Shown: positions 17,429-25,591 of the stretch, in pieces | How the letters are laid out: each line of letters opens with the position of its first letter | How positions within the stretch are numbered: the stretch's first letter is position 1 | Origin: a virus | IMG/VR virus record: IMGVR_UViG_3300038760_000073 | Span: 1-64,000 of that record | Length of the DNA stretch: 64,000 nucleotides | Direction: 5' to 3' (one strand) | The notes under the pieces: generated by a model | The model's database searches: none | The model's input: only the letters and a program-made list of their open reading frames with translations | Told to the model about the DNA's origin: nothing | Position numbers and translations under genes: made by a program

Positions 17429-17790
17429 GTCAGTTCATTTAAATATTGTTGCAACTCCCTAACCGAAATTTGGTTATTACTAGCAATAAGTGCTAGATTA
17501 TCAGTCTCTTCAGTTACAGCTTTTTTATTTTTCTTAATGTACTGTATACGTTTGAATTTAAGTCTAGGTATCAGGTAGTAGTATAGCTTATACATTTCCT
17601 GCTTACTTTCAAACAATGAGTGAAACTTATTTAAAGTCTCATTTGTAAAATTTACAGTATCTTTCCCGTAAAATGATAACCACCTATTAAAGAGAAATGG
17701 TACAAAGCTCTGCTCACCTTCTAGATCTAATACACCTGCGTCATCTTTTTTAGAAAAGAAAAGCTTATTTTGTGTTTGGAAGAAATTCAT
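17425..17790 (-). CDS. Probable clamp-loader small subunit (gp62-like)
   Basis: 121 residues from ATG 17790, which shares its A with the stop of the previous gene (TAATG), so coupled. Key stretch: FVPFLFNRWLSFYGKDTVNF, NETLNKFHSLFESKQ, YKLYYYLIPRLKFKRIQYIK with a lysine-rich end. This layout (NRWLS, N-x-x-x-N, IPxxKxKRIxYIKK) is found in short phage proteins annotated as clamp-loader subunits, and is shorter than T4 gp62 (187). The partner gp44 and the clamp gp45 are outside the window. The call is tentative. Confidence 0.4.
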   Translation of the reverse strand: MNFFQTQNKLFFSKKDDAGVLDLEGEQSFVPFLFNRWLSFYGKDTVNFTNETLNKFHSLFESKQEMYKLYYYLIPRLKFKRIQYIKKNKKAVTEETDNLALIASNNQISVRELQQYLNELT

Positions 17791-18371
17791 TATACCAAAA
17801 TTTTCGACGTCGCGACCCACTGATCCAACACTTCATTATTGAAATAATTAATTACAGATGTCATAAATGATTCAATTTGAGTATCGCTTAAATGTGTCGA
17901 ATATGCAAATCCCGGAGCTTTTCTACCAGCGTTAATATTAATACCAGTATGCCCGAGAGCTACGCTATCTTTACTATACGTAATAGATACACTTACTTTA
18001 CCAGAGTCTCTAACCTTATCATCTGACCCAATAAACTTATCCTGCACCATTAAATCATCACCATCAACTATAATTGGCATTGATAAAATATTAGACAAAA
18101 TATTTGCAATAGCTGTGTTAAATAATCTTTGAAAAGATACTGCACCTAAGGGGCACATATTTGGAATTTCCCAGCAAAAGTTAACTGCATCCTCAGAGTA
18201 AATATAGTCATTTGAGAGAGCATCCTCTAGATCAATTAAGTTATCACTCACATACATAGGCGCCCGAAATGCTATAATATTACCAACTGGACTTACTACC
18301 TTTTTAAAGAACTTATACGCGAACCTATCATGGATCAAATTACCTTCATACACTTGCTGACTAATAATCAT
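17790..18371 (-). CDS. DUF366 family protein
   Basis: 193 residues. It matches the DUF366 pattern known mainly from archaea: LIDLEDALSNDYIYSEDAVN, a FQRLF helix, DGDDLMVQDKF, KVSVSITYSKDSVALGHTGI and INAGRKAPGFA. The family is a single-domain protein of unsettled function with a lipoyl/biotin-ligase-like look. I have an unverified recollection that DUF366 proteins have been linked to 7-deazaguanine metabolism; this phage also codes for FolE, QueD, QueE and QueC, which would fit. Promoter TATAAT lies just upstream. Confidence 0.7.
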   Translation of the reverse strand: MIISQQVYEGNLIHDRFAYKFFKKVVSPVGNIIAFRAPMYVSDNLIDLEDALSNDYIYSEDAVNFCWEIPNMCPLGAVSFQRLFNTAIANILSNILSMPIIVDGDDLMVQDKFIGSDDKVRDSGKVSVSITYSKDSVALGHTGININAGRKAPGFAYSTHLSDTQIESFMTSVINYFNNEVLDQWVATSKILV

Positions 18372-18378
18372 ATAGTGT

Positions 18379-18384
18379 ATTATA
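18379..18384 (-). promoter_or_regulatory. -10 element of the DUF366 gene
   Basis: TATAAT on the - strand; +1 at 18372, one base before ATG 18371. No good -35 box was seen. Confidence 0.45.
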
Positions 18385-19405
18385 TATACACTTGAGAATT
18401 AATCCAGGCAAATGTTGTCTCAATACCATATTTAAGAGATTGTGTTGGCTCCCAATTCATATGCTCCCTATATAAATTGTTATCAGAATTGCGGCCTCTG
18501 ACACCCTCCGGACACTCAAAACCATATTTATCAATAAAATCATTACCTGAGAGATTTTGTATTTTATTATCTTTACCGGCAGCATCTAAGGCCAATTGAG
18601 CGAGTTCATTGATAGAGACCATCTCTTCTGAACCAATATTAACAGGGCCTAAAAATTTATCTTGTCTCATAAATCTTAAAACTGCTTCCACACATTCATC
18701 TACATACAAAAAAGATCTAGTCTGTAGACCATCTCCCCAAACCTCAAGCCCTTCTCCTTCCTTAAGCTCAGCCGCTTTTCGACACATCGCAGCAGGAGCC
18801 TTTTCTTTACCACCTTGCCATGTACCCAACGGGCCGAAAATATTATGAAATCTCGCAATCCTAACATCTAATTTATGATTTTTACTAAATGCCAAATATA
18901 ATCTCTCACTAAATAATTTTTCCCAACCATATTCGCTATCCGGGCTGGCAGGATACGCGGATGATTCTTCACAATTTGGGTTATTTGGATCAAGTTGATT
19001 GTGCTCTGGATACATACACGCGCTTGAGGAATAAAAAACCTTACCAACCGTAAAGTTAACACATGCCTCAGCAACATTAAGATTAATTAATGCCGAATTA
19101 TGCATTATAGCTGCGTCGTTATTACCTGTAAAAATATAACCGGCTCCACCCATATCAGCTGCCAGTTGGTATACTTCATCAAATCCCCCACGTTGAGTTT
19201 GAGATTGATCCGGAGCAAAAAATACCTTACTCACTAGACTAGTATTTTTTAAATCGCCCAGTATAAATTCATCCGCATTCGACGATTCTTGATATTCCGG
19301 GTATTTTAAGTCGACGCCACGCACCCAATAACCTTCACTCTTCAATCTATTTACTAAATGATTGCCTATGAATCCACCGGCTCCTAATACTAAAGCTCTT
19401 TTCAT
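18380..19405 (-). CDS. NAD-dependent epimerase, GDP-mannose 3,5-epimerase-like
   Basis: 341 residues, extended SDR. GAGGFIGNH (8-16) binds NAD; VRGVDLKYPEY, QLAADMGGAGYIF, HNSALINLN, SSSACMYPE and catalytic Y159-x3-K163 (YGWEK) follow; RFHNIFGPLGTWQGGKEKAPAA is the hallmark of GDP-mannose 3,5-epimerases. It would act on a GDP- or related sugar nucleotide. It heads the first sugar island. A TATAAATA box lies only four bases upstream of ATG 19405, with its predicted +1 one base inside the codon. Confidence 0.85.
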   Translation of the reverse strand: MKRALVLGAGGFIGNHLVNRLKSEGYWVRGVDLKYPEYQESSNADEFILGDLKNTSLVSKVFFAPDQSQTQRGGFDEVYQLAADMGGAGYIFTGNNDAAIMHNSALINLNVAEACVNFTVGKVFYSSSACMYPEHNQLDPNNPNCEESSAYPASPDSEYGWEKLFSERLYLAFSKNHKLDVRIARFHNIFGPLGTWQGGKEKAPAAMCRKAAELKEGEGLEVWGDGLQTRSFLYVDECVEAVLRFMRQDKFLGPVNIGSEEMVSINELAQLALDAAGKDNKIQNLSGNDFIDKYGFECPEGVRGRNSDNNLYREHMNWEPTQSLKYGIETTFAWINSQVYI

Positions 19406-19409
19406 AATA

Positions 19410-19417
19410 TATTTATA
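19410..19417 (-). promoter_or_regulatory. Late-type box before the epimerase gene
   Basis: Exact TATAAATA on the - strand, four bases before ATG 19405; predicted +1 at 19404. May be chance in AT-rich DNA, or a leaderless late start with one-base slack. Confidence 0.4.
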
Positions 19418-19577
19418 TAAAATACCGAATCAACTTCTATTACCCCTATAGCCACCCATCAAAGTTTTTCAGCTGGTATACATATATTTAGTAAATTATA
19501 ATCAACTATCAACACTATATTTATCTGATGGTTTAGAACTCCATCAACGTCTAATATTATTATATATATAAAGTTTC

Positions 19578-20324
19578 TTAATTTGCAAGGTTGTGTATAT
19601 CTTCTTTAGTTAATACATATGTACCTAATTTTGTGACAGTATAACTAGCTAGTCTATTAGCTGTATGAATAGCTGATTTAATATTTTTATTCATACTAAA
19701 TTTATACACTAAAGCAGATAAGAAAACATCTCCAGCTCCACATACATCGTACACTTCTACTTTTTTTGTTTTATATATTTGATTCTTATAAAGTGCACCT
19801 TCACCGCCTAATGTTACTATCAGTTCGCAATTTTTGTTATAGTCTTCTAATGATTCATATTCAATATTATTAATTTTTATATAGCAATTGCTAAAGCACT
19901 TTAAATCTTTCTTTTTAGTATCTACAAAAATAGGAATATCTTTATAAAAAGTACAAATATATTTTGCTACATCGTAAGTAATAAAACCTTTATTATAATC
20001 ACTTATTACTACAATATCATAACCCTTCTGAAGTTTTTTTAATTCAAGTGGTTTAATATTTTTCTCTCCAATATCATATCTAATTAATTGCTGTCTATAA
20101 GTTAAATCAACTATTCTATGTTTCTCTATTTGTTCATTATTTTTTAAATGAGTAACGGCGGCGCCTAGACTCAATAAATTTTCATAAACATTCGAGCTCA
20201 TACCTTCTCTAGTTTCAAAATAATCTTCTTCTAATATAGGTACCGGTGCTTCTGGGTTTATACGCTTACATTTACCATAATGGTAAATATCTTTGCAACT
20301 ATCACCTATTAATAAAATTTTCAT
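19578..20324 (-). CDS. PfkB-family sugar kinase, heptose-7-phosphate kinase (HldE-like)
   Basis: 248 residues, shorter than the about 310-residue HldE kinase domain. It starts with ILLIGDSCKDIYHYGKCKRI and NPEAPVPIL, which parallels HldE (GDxxLDRYxYGxxxRISPEAPVPV). The PfkB anion-hole motif is VCGAGDVFLSALV near residue 205. It probably phosphorylates an ADP-heptose precursor. The remnant epimerase downstream in the upstream-transcribed direction (20336-20574) fits a former heptose pathway. Some internal loops are shortened, so activity is not certain. Confidence 0.75.
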   Translation of the reverse strand: MKILLIGDSCKDIYHYGKCKRINPEAPVPILEEDYFETREGMSSNVYENLLSLGAAVTHLKNNEQIEKHRIVDLTYRQQLIRYDIGEKNIKPLELKKLQKGYDIVVISDYNKGFITYDVAKYICTFYKDIPIFVDTKKKDLKCFSNCYIKINNIEYESLEDYNKNCELIVTLGGEGALYKNQIYKTKKVEVYDVCGAGDVFLSALVYKFSMNKNIKSAIHTANRLASYTVTKLGTYVLTKEDIHNLAN

Positions 20325-20335
20325 ATTTTAGTTAG

Positions 20336-20574
20336 TTTATTAATAATATCACTACTAGCATGCTCTACTAGTCTAGGTAAAAATTTAATTTATTTAGCAT
20401 ATTTTTCACCTACTATATCTCTACCTTCCTAGTCACTACCCAATAACATTCTTTAAATATATTAATAAAAAGATCGCAATTATCAATAGTTACTTTAACA
20501 ATTTTATCCTTATATTGTTAATGCTTTTTAAAATTGTTTCCGATAAATCCTTCAACACCTGTAATTATAATCAT
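20336..20574 (-). pseudogene. Decayed NAD-dependent sugar epimerase
   Basis: ATG 20574 overlaps the stop of the previous gene (ATGA), as a real coupled start would. It reads MIIITGVEGFIGNNFKKH, a typical SDR-epimerase N-terminus, then meets a TAA at 20518. The frame continues with KIVKVTIDNCDLF and then needs a frameshift to read GRDIVGEKYAK, stop, IKFLPRL, which looks like an epimerase C-terminus. The size (about 240 bases against about 900) shows a large internal deletion as well as two or more nonsense changes. It may have been an HldD-like partner of the adjacent kinase. Confidence 0.65.
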
Positions 20575-21161
20575 GAATTTATCTTTTTATTAATAGAAAA
20601 TTTCGCCATCTGCTCTCTACTTTTTGTCGAAGCAACAAGAATGTAATTACTTTTATTAGAATGAATATATTCCATTCGTATATTATAATCTTTATTTATT
20701 TCTTTAATCTTAGCAATTAGCTCAGGTATTGTATTATTAAAATAAAGGGGTATATCATCGATAATAATAGTACTTGCTTTATCTGCAAATAACTCTTTTA
20801 TTAAGGCTAATTCATCGAATGTAGGTACACCACCACCTTCGTCATGGGCATCAAGCCAAAACGTGGCGTCTGTATCAATAATAGGCAACAGCTTTTTAAA
20901 GAAATCCAAAGAACTAGAATGATCAATTCTTAGTACATCACATTTACTACTTAACTCTGATAAACAATGATCTACTCTCACTTTGTTAATATCACAGGAG
21001 TATAAATTTTTATAACCACCATTTATTGCATGAGTAAGGCTACCACCAAAATGACAGCCAGTTTCAATAAAGGTATTACTCTTAGATTTATAAGCTTTAA
21101 AAATACTAAAAGCATTTTTATTAACGGGATCTAAAGTTTTAAAATAATTTGCTGCTATCAT
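20571..21161 (-). CDS. Class I methyltransferase-like protein
   Basis: 196 residues from ATG 21161; a GTG at 21182 gives seven more residues but overlaps the previous gene, whose stop lies five bases before the ATG. Rossmann-like elements: FIETGCHFGGSLTHAI (motif I), NLYSCDINK (motif II with acidic D), VLRIDHSS, and FWLDAHDEGGGVP followed by a late strand IIIDDIPLYF. This is the layout of small phage/LPS-type SAM-dependent methyltransferases. The methyl acceptor is unknown, probably a sugar in this island. Confidence 0.6.
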   Translation of the reverse strand: MIAANYFKTLDPVNKNAFSIFKAYKSKSNTFIETGCHFGGSLTHAINGGYKNLYSCDINKVRVDHCLSELSSKCDVLRIDHSSSLDFFKKLLPIIDTDATFWLDAHDEGGGVPTFDELALIKELFADKASTIIIDDIPLYFNNTIPELIAKIKEINKDYNIRMEYIHSNKSNYILVASTKSREQMAKFSINKKINS

Positions 21162-21166
21162 AATTT

Positions 21167-22561
21167 TTAAAGGTTTAACCACTCTTCCTCAACTATACCA
21201 TAGTCACCATGCGATATATACAAATCCGGGTTAGACTTAGGATATATATCCACCCATTGTGGATCTATATTTTTTACATTTAAAGAGTCATTATGTATTA
21301 ATATTACATCATCTAAATGTATATAAACTACTGTATAGTTGAATTTTTCTCCTAATTCTTTTAAAGCTAGAGGACTAGCACCATACCACCTATCACCTCT
21401 CCAGAAATAATCTGCATGATATTTTTGTACTTTCTTAACATTAGGTTCAAATCGTACACAAGCTTCAATCATTATTACACGAGGTGTATACTTTTCTAAA
21501 ATAGAAGAAAGTAACCAATAATCGTTACCATCTATATCAATAGATATAAAATCAAAATGATTTTGTACTTTATATTTTTTAAAAGTATCACAGATATTTT
21601 CTTTAGTTAATTGCTCGTTATGTAAATTTATTTGAGGGTCTGAAGGCATAGAGGGATCACCCTCTAACAATAAACCATTCCACTTTTGCTGCGTTCTAAG
21701 AAAGTAGGTATTACTGCTTCTAACACCATCAACAGCTCCGAATTCAATAAAATATTTATTAGTAGTGCCTATTTTATTAAAAATATAATCTATATATGAA
21801 TCTTGACCTTTTTGCGATTGGCCTAAGATTTTACATTCAACTTCCTTAAAGTTTAAAAATTTTGGGTTATTATAATAGTGCCATGGTTTATTGAATAAAT
21901 GACTAACATTATCAAAGGTAATATTTTCAAATCTGCTATAACAAAATAATTTATCAGTTGTATCTAGTGTTTCAAGTATAAACAATAAACTTGTATCAAC
22001 AGTATGAATTTGAGATGCTTTTTCAAAAACCTTACACCAATCAAAAATTGTAAACCCGGGTATAGGTCTAAGCTCAACTATATTATCTAATTTACCTATA
22101 TCGATATGCTTGCAGACCTGCTGATTAGGTAGAGAGCCAAAAAACTTATTAACTAAGGTAAAATTAGATGGAGGATTTATTAGTTTAAATAGCTCATCTT
22201 CCTTTTCTGTATTTCTATTAAATTTTAAATATTTACTCCAATCACTAAATCCTAACCCTATAAATTTATATTTTGAATCCATCATACAAAGACCAGGGTA
22301 ATATTGATCTGCACTTTGTAATGGTAAAAATATATCTTCATTTACTTTTTTATATTCTTTTGAAGAATAAAATTCCTTTAAGGGAAAATTACTATCAAGC
22401 GAACAAAAATTTGGTCCTGAAATATAATCTCCTAGCCATTCTGCACAACCGTCTACTGGCCACCATACTTCATACCCATCGTTTAATAATTTATAAACAA
22501 TTTTTTGACAAAATAAAATATCCCCTATACCTGCAGGTTGTCTTATTAAACATTTTTTCAT
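21167..22561 (-). CDS. Fused glycosyltransferase-like (GT9 type) and FkbM-like methyltransferase
   Basis: 464 residues with two parts. Residues 1 to about 240 (MKKCLIRQPAGIGDILFCQK; later RPIPGFTIFDWCKVFEKASQ and HTVDTSLLFILETL) look like a heptosyltransferase/ADP-heptose type glycosyltransferase. Residues about 250-464 start SQKGQDSYIDYIFNKIG, then YFIEFGAVDGVRSSNTY, LLLEGDP, FDFISIDIDGNDYWLL and form an FkbM-type methyltransferase. It overlaps the next upstream gene by one base. Joining both activities suggests one enzyme adds and methylates a sugar. Confidence 0.7.
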   Translation of the reverse strand: MKKCLIRQPAGIGDILFCQKIVYKLLNDGYEVWWPVDGCAEWLGDYISGPNFCSLDSNFPLKEFYSSKEYKKVNEDIFLPLQSADQYYPGLCMMDSKYKFIGLGFSDWSKYLKFNRNTEKEDELFKLINPPSNFTLVNKFFGSLPNQQVCKHIDIGKLDNIVELRPIPGFTIFDWCKVFEKASQIHTVDTSLLFILETLDTTDKLFCYSRFENITFDNVSHLFNKPWHYYNNPKFLNFKEVECKILGQSQKGQDSYIDYIFNKIGTTNKYFIEFGAVDGVRSSNTYFLRTQQKWNGLLLEGDPSMPSDPQINLHNEQLTKENICDTFKKYKVQNHFDFISIDIDGNDYWLLSSILEKYTPRVIMIEACVRFEPNVKKVQKYHADYFWRGDRWYGASPLALKELGEKFNYTVVYIHLDDVILIHNDSLNVKNIDPQWVDIYPKSNPDLYISHGDYGIVEEEWLNL

Positions 22562-23757
22562 TAGAAACGACTCTTTCTCTCAACAACCATTACAGGTCGT
22601 GAAGATAATCTTGCATAATTATATGCATCCACTACATCTTGTGATGTCTCCGGATCAAATATAGGGAAAGTAACCATTTCCCTAAAAGTGCTAGTAAAAT
22701 CTTGTGAATGTGTAGGGCCAGAATAAAAAGGACCCCCATCAGCTACAACCGTTCGTAATGTGATAGGTGTTTTAAATTCACCATGAGATATTCTCTCAAT
22801 ATAATTCATATGATTTCCAATTGCATCTGCTGCTACTAACATAAAATCATGACGTTCATAATATACTACCGGCTTAAATCCTTCAAAGGACATTCCTATA
22901 GCTAAACCTGCCATTAAATTTTCCGCTACTGGTGTTTCAAGTTTTTGATCATCTGGCACATTTGCAAGATTACCCATAGCATTTCCATATAAAACATTAT
23001 ACCCGATAAAGATAGTATTTTTATCTGCACCTAGACTATCCATACTATCATTAATAGCATCTTTATAACCACCGGTAAATTTATTTTTAGGTAATTTAAT
23101 ATTTTCGTCTTCCAATACAGGAAAATATTCATCATCAGTAAGTTTTGTAGCCTTAGATAAATCAATTATACCTGGAGTTCTAGCATGAGGGTACTTCGGA
23201 TCATAAACATACCGCTGTACACATTTAGGGTGGCTAGGTTCTAAAGCTTTACCCCATCTATCGATAGTAGGCGTATCAACTGATCGTCTATTATCTTCAA
23301 CAATAAAATTACAAGGTAAATCCCAACCATCAACATATCTTGCGGCCTCATGTAAATGCCCTGAATCTTCATTACCATCTCCTAAAAAGCACCACACCTT
23401 TTGTTTAGATTTTTTTCTTTTTAAAGCCCACGCTATACCAGCTGCAATAGCTGGTAACCCTCCAATAATAGCAGAAGTAAAGAAATTTCTTTCTCTATCA
23501 AAAATAAACATACTACGACCGTTTAATATACGATCTCTTACTGTGTTTTGGGGTATACCATGAAGTATTGCATGGTAATGATTTCTATGATTTGATAAAA
23601 CATAATCACCAGGTTTTATATCTTTAAATATCTTTACTAGTTCTTCTTCATTACCCCCGGATAGATGAAAAAGAAAGGGTAATTTATTTTGAAAGTAGAG
23701 GTCTACTATACTATCTTCAAAGTTAATTAAATCTTGCTCTGTAAGTTGGTTGCTCAT
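22561..23757 (-). CDS. Thiamine-diphosphate enzyme, fused 2-oxoacid dehydrogenase E1 alpha/beta-like
   Basis: 398 residues. The N-terminal half follows E1-alpha: DIKPGDYVLSNHRNHYHAIL, IIGGLPAIAAGIAWALK, and the ThDP motif GDGNEDSGHLHEA with a downstream N (VEDNRR). The C-terminal half follows E1-beta: DAINDSMDSL, ETPVAENLMAGLAIGMSFEG and VYYERHDFMLVAADAIGNH. The usual 320+320 residues are compressed into one chain with the last beta domain missing. In this sugar-gene setting it probably makes a keto-sugar or transfers a two-carbon unit rather than serving central metabolism. It overlaps its neighbours by one and four bases. Confidence 0.7.
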   Translation of the reverse strand: MSNQLTEQDLINFEDSIVDLYFQNKLPFLFHLSGGNEEELVKIFKDIKPGDYVLSNHRNHYHAILHGIPQNTVRDRILNGRSMFIFDRERNFFTSAIIGGLPAIAAGIAWALKRKKSKQKVWCFLGDGNEDSGHLHEAARYVDGWDLPCNFIVEDNRRSVDTPTIDRWGKALEPSHPKCVQRYVYDPKYPHARTPGIIDLSKATKLTDDEYFPVLEDENIKLPKNKFTGGYKDAINDSMDSLGADKNTIFIGYNVLYGNAMGNLANVPDDQKLETPVAENLMAGLAIGMSFEGFKPVVYYERHDFMLVAADAIGNHMNYIERISHGEFKTPITLRTVVADGGPFYSGPTHSQDFTSTFREMVTFPIFDPETSQDVVDAYNYARLSSRPVMVVERKSRF

Positions 23758-24779
23758 AAGTCTATTAGTATTCTGCCCGCCTGGCTCTGACGGATCAAAT
23801 CTAAAGCATCGTTTATATTATGTAATGAAGTTCTGTGAGTAATCAACGGATCAATATCTATCAACCCAGCTTCTGCTAACTTAATATAGCGAGGTATATC
23901 CTCTTGCGGGCAAGTTTTGCCACCTTGTGTAGCTCTTAGTAATTTACCCTTTCCAAAAAACATATCAACAGCATTAGGTATCTCTAGAGTTTTATTAGGT
24001 GGTAGATGACCCACCATAATATATCTACCCTTGTTAGATAATAGTGATATAGCTTCTGATATTAACTCTGCTGATCCTACTGTATCAGTAATAATATCAA
24101 CATCCTGTAAGTGATTACTAAATTTACTTTCTGTTAAATTAATAAAATGAGTAGCACCTAATTTCATAGCTATATCCTTTTTATTATTATTGATATCAAC
24201 AGCATAAATAGGATAACAGCAATTCATTTTAGCACCCTGTATTAAGTTTAACCCAACACCACCACAGCCTATAACCATTAAGCTCTCACCAAATTTTACA
24301 TCACATTCGTTATTAACTACACCTAAACCTGTAGTTAATCCACAACCTAAAAGAGCTCCTAGATCTTTGTTTGTATTTGAACTTACCTTTGTAAGTCTAT
24401 TTTCAGATATAATAGCATATTCAGCAAACGTGGTAACTTTACCCCCTCCAATCCGAATACCTTTACATTTATATGTTGGAAAGGGGGCCTCGATACCCTC
24501 ACCTACCATCCAATGAGCGACTACACTATCATCAGGCTTTAAAGTAGTTACACCAGGCCCTATCTCAACTACATTACCGGAGCCTTCATGTCCCATCATA
24601 TGAGGCATAAATTTAGCATTACCCTTATGACCTTTTATTTCTAAAAGTTGAGCCCCACATATACCACTAGCATGTAATTTAATTAGAACTTGTCCTACAT
24701 CTAGAGGCTTATCTATTTCAACCTCTTCAACTATAAGGGGGTTATCTACTTTGTATGCTATTGCTGCTTTAAATTTCAT
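23754..24779 (-). CDS. Zinc-type medium-chain alcohol/sugar dehydrogenase
   Basis: 341 residues, MDR superfamily. Catalytic zinc residues are Cys in SGICGAQL and His-Glu in MMGHEGSGNVV; NAD-binding GCGGVGLNLIQGAK is central. The structural-zinc lobe lacks its four cysteines (HWMVGEGIEAPFP instead), so only one zinc is expected. It overlaps both neighbours by ATGA, so it is co-translated with the ThDP enzyme, suggesting a two-step conversion. Substrate unknown. Confidence 0.82.
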   Translation of the reverse strand: MKFKAAIAYKVDNPLIVEEVEIDKPLDVGQVLIKLHASGICGAQLLEIKGHKGNAKFMPHMMGHEGSGNVVEIGPGVTTLKPDDSVVAHWMVGEGIEAPFPTYKCKGIRIGGGKVTTFAEYAIISENRLTKVSSNTNKDLGALLGCGLTTGLGVVNNECDVKFGESLMVIGCGGVGLNLIQGAKMNCCYPIYAVDINNNKKDIAMKLGATHFINLTESKFSNHLQDVDIITDTVGSAELISEAISLLSNKGRYIMVGHLPPNKTLEIPNAVDMFFGKGKLLRATQGGKTCPQEDIPRYIKLAEAGLIDIDPLITHRTSLHNINDALDLIRQSQAGRILIDL

Positions 24780-25591
24780 TTAAATAAAAATCTATAATTA
24801 TTATAGATCCAATCTTCCGGAATTCTATATTTTTCTACCAATTTAAAGTTATTGGCTACGGCTGCTTTTTTAGACTCGAATATAGCCTCACCGTTAACTT
24901 TAAGATCTTCTAATATCTCACCTAATTCTTCTTGGTTGTTAAAATATATAATACCATCCTCGTCGAAAAAATCACTCACAGAATCATCACCCCAAAAAAT
25001 AGGTATTGTTTTGGTAGCAAAACAATCAACAATTTTCTCTGTCCAATATCCAGGTTGTCTACAATTTTCTATAGTTACAGAATACATATACTTGGATAAT
25101 GAATCTTCTTTATTTTCTACAGGGTTATAACCATATCCAAACACTTCTATATCTGTAAACTTATCAATTACTTTATGTCTTAACTGATGACCTTCAGTGA
25201 AGTTCTTTGATGATGCAATAATAGAAACTTTATTATCTTTATGCATATCTACGTAATTATTAATCCAACATCTACCATGTGGATAATAGAGGTAGTTCTG
25301 ACCTTTGCTTATAAGATTTTCATCAAAAGTTAAAACAAAATCAAACAATCGATTATTTTTCTCTATCCATTCATAATATTGCGGGTGAATTGCTCGTGGT
25401 TCTAAAATCCATGCTACCTTCCGCTTAATACCGGAAGCTTTATGAATATCATTCAAGCACATATCCGTAATAAAGCAAGTATCACTAACAGGGGTGTTTG
25501 TAAAATTCCACTTTACATGCTTGTTAATACCTTTATGACATGACGACGGTTCACCACCGAAATTTTTATCTCTAATATTTATTTCTACCAC
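24776..25591 (-). CDS. GT10-like fucosyltransferase family protein
   Basis: 271 residues from GTG 25591. The alpha-1,3-fucosyltransferase-type donor-site block is visible: YSVTIENCRQPGYWTEKIVD, CFATKTIPIFWG, then DDSVSDFFDEDGIIYF. The N-terminal half (ITDMCLNDI, KRKVAWILEPRAIHPQYYEW) resembles phage and bacterial relatives. It would transfer fucose or a related GDP-sugar, which matches the GDP-mannose-epimerase-like gene nearby. A related enzyme is coded at 52857-53882. Confidence 0.72.
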   Translation of the reverse strand: MVEINIRDKNFGGEPSSCHKGINKHVKWNFTNTPVSDTCFITDMCLNDIHKASGIKRKVAWILEPRAIHPQYYEWIEKNNRLFDFVLTFDENLISKGQNYLYYPHGRCWINNYVDMHKDNKVSIIASSKNFTEGHQLRHKVIDKFTDIEVFGYGYNPVENKEDSLSKYMYSVTIENCRQPGYWTEKIVDCFATKTIPIFWGDDSVSDFFDEDGIIYFNNQEELGEILEDLKVNGEAIFESKKAAVANNFKLVEKYRIPEDWIYNNYRFLFK

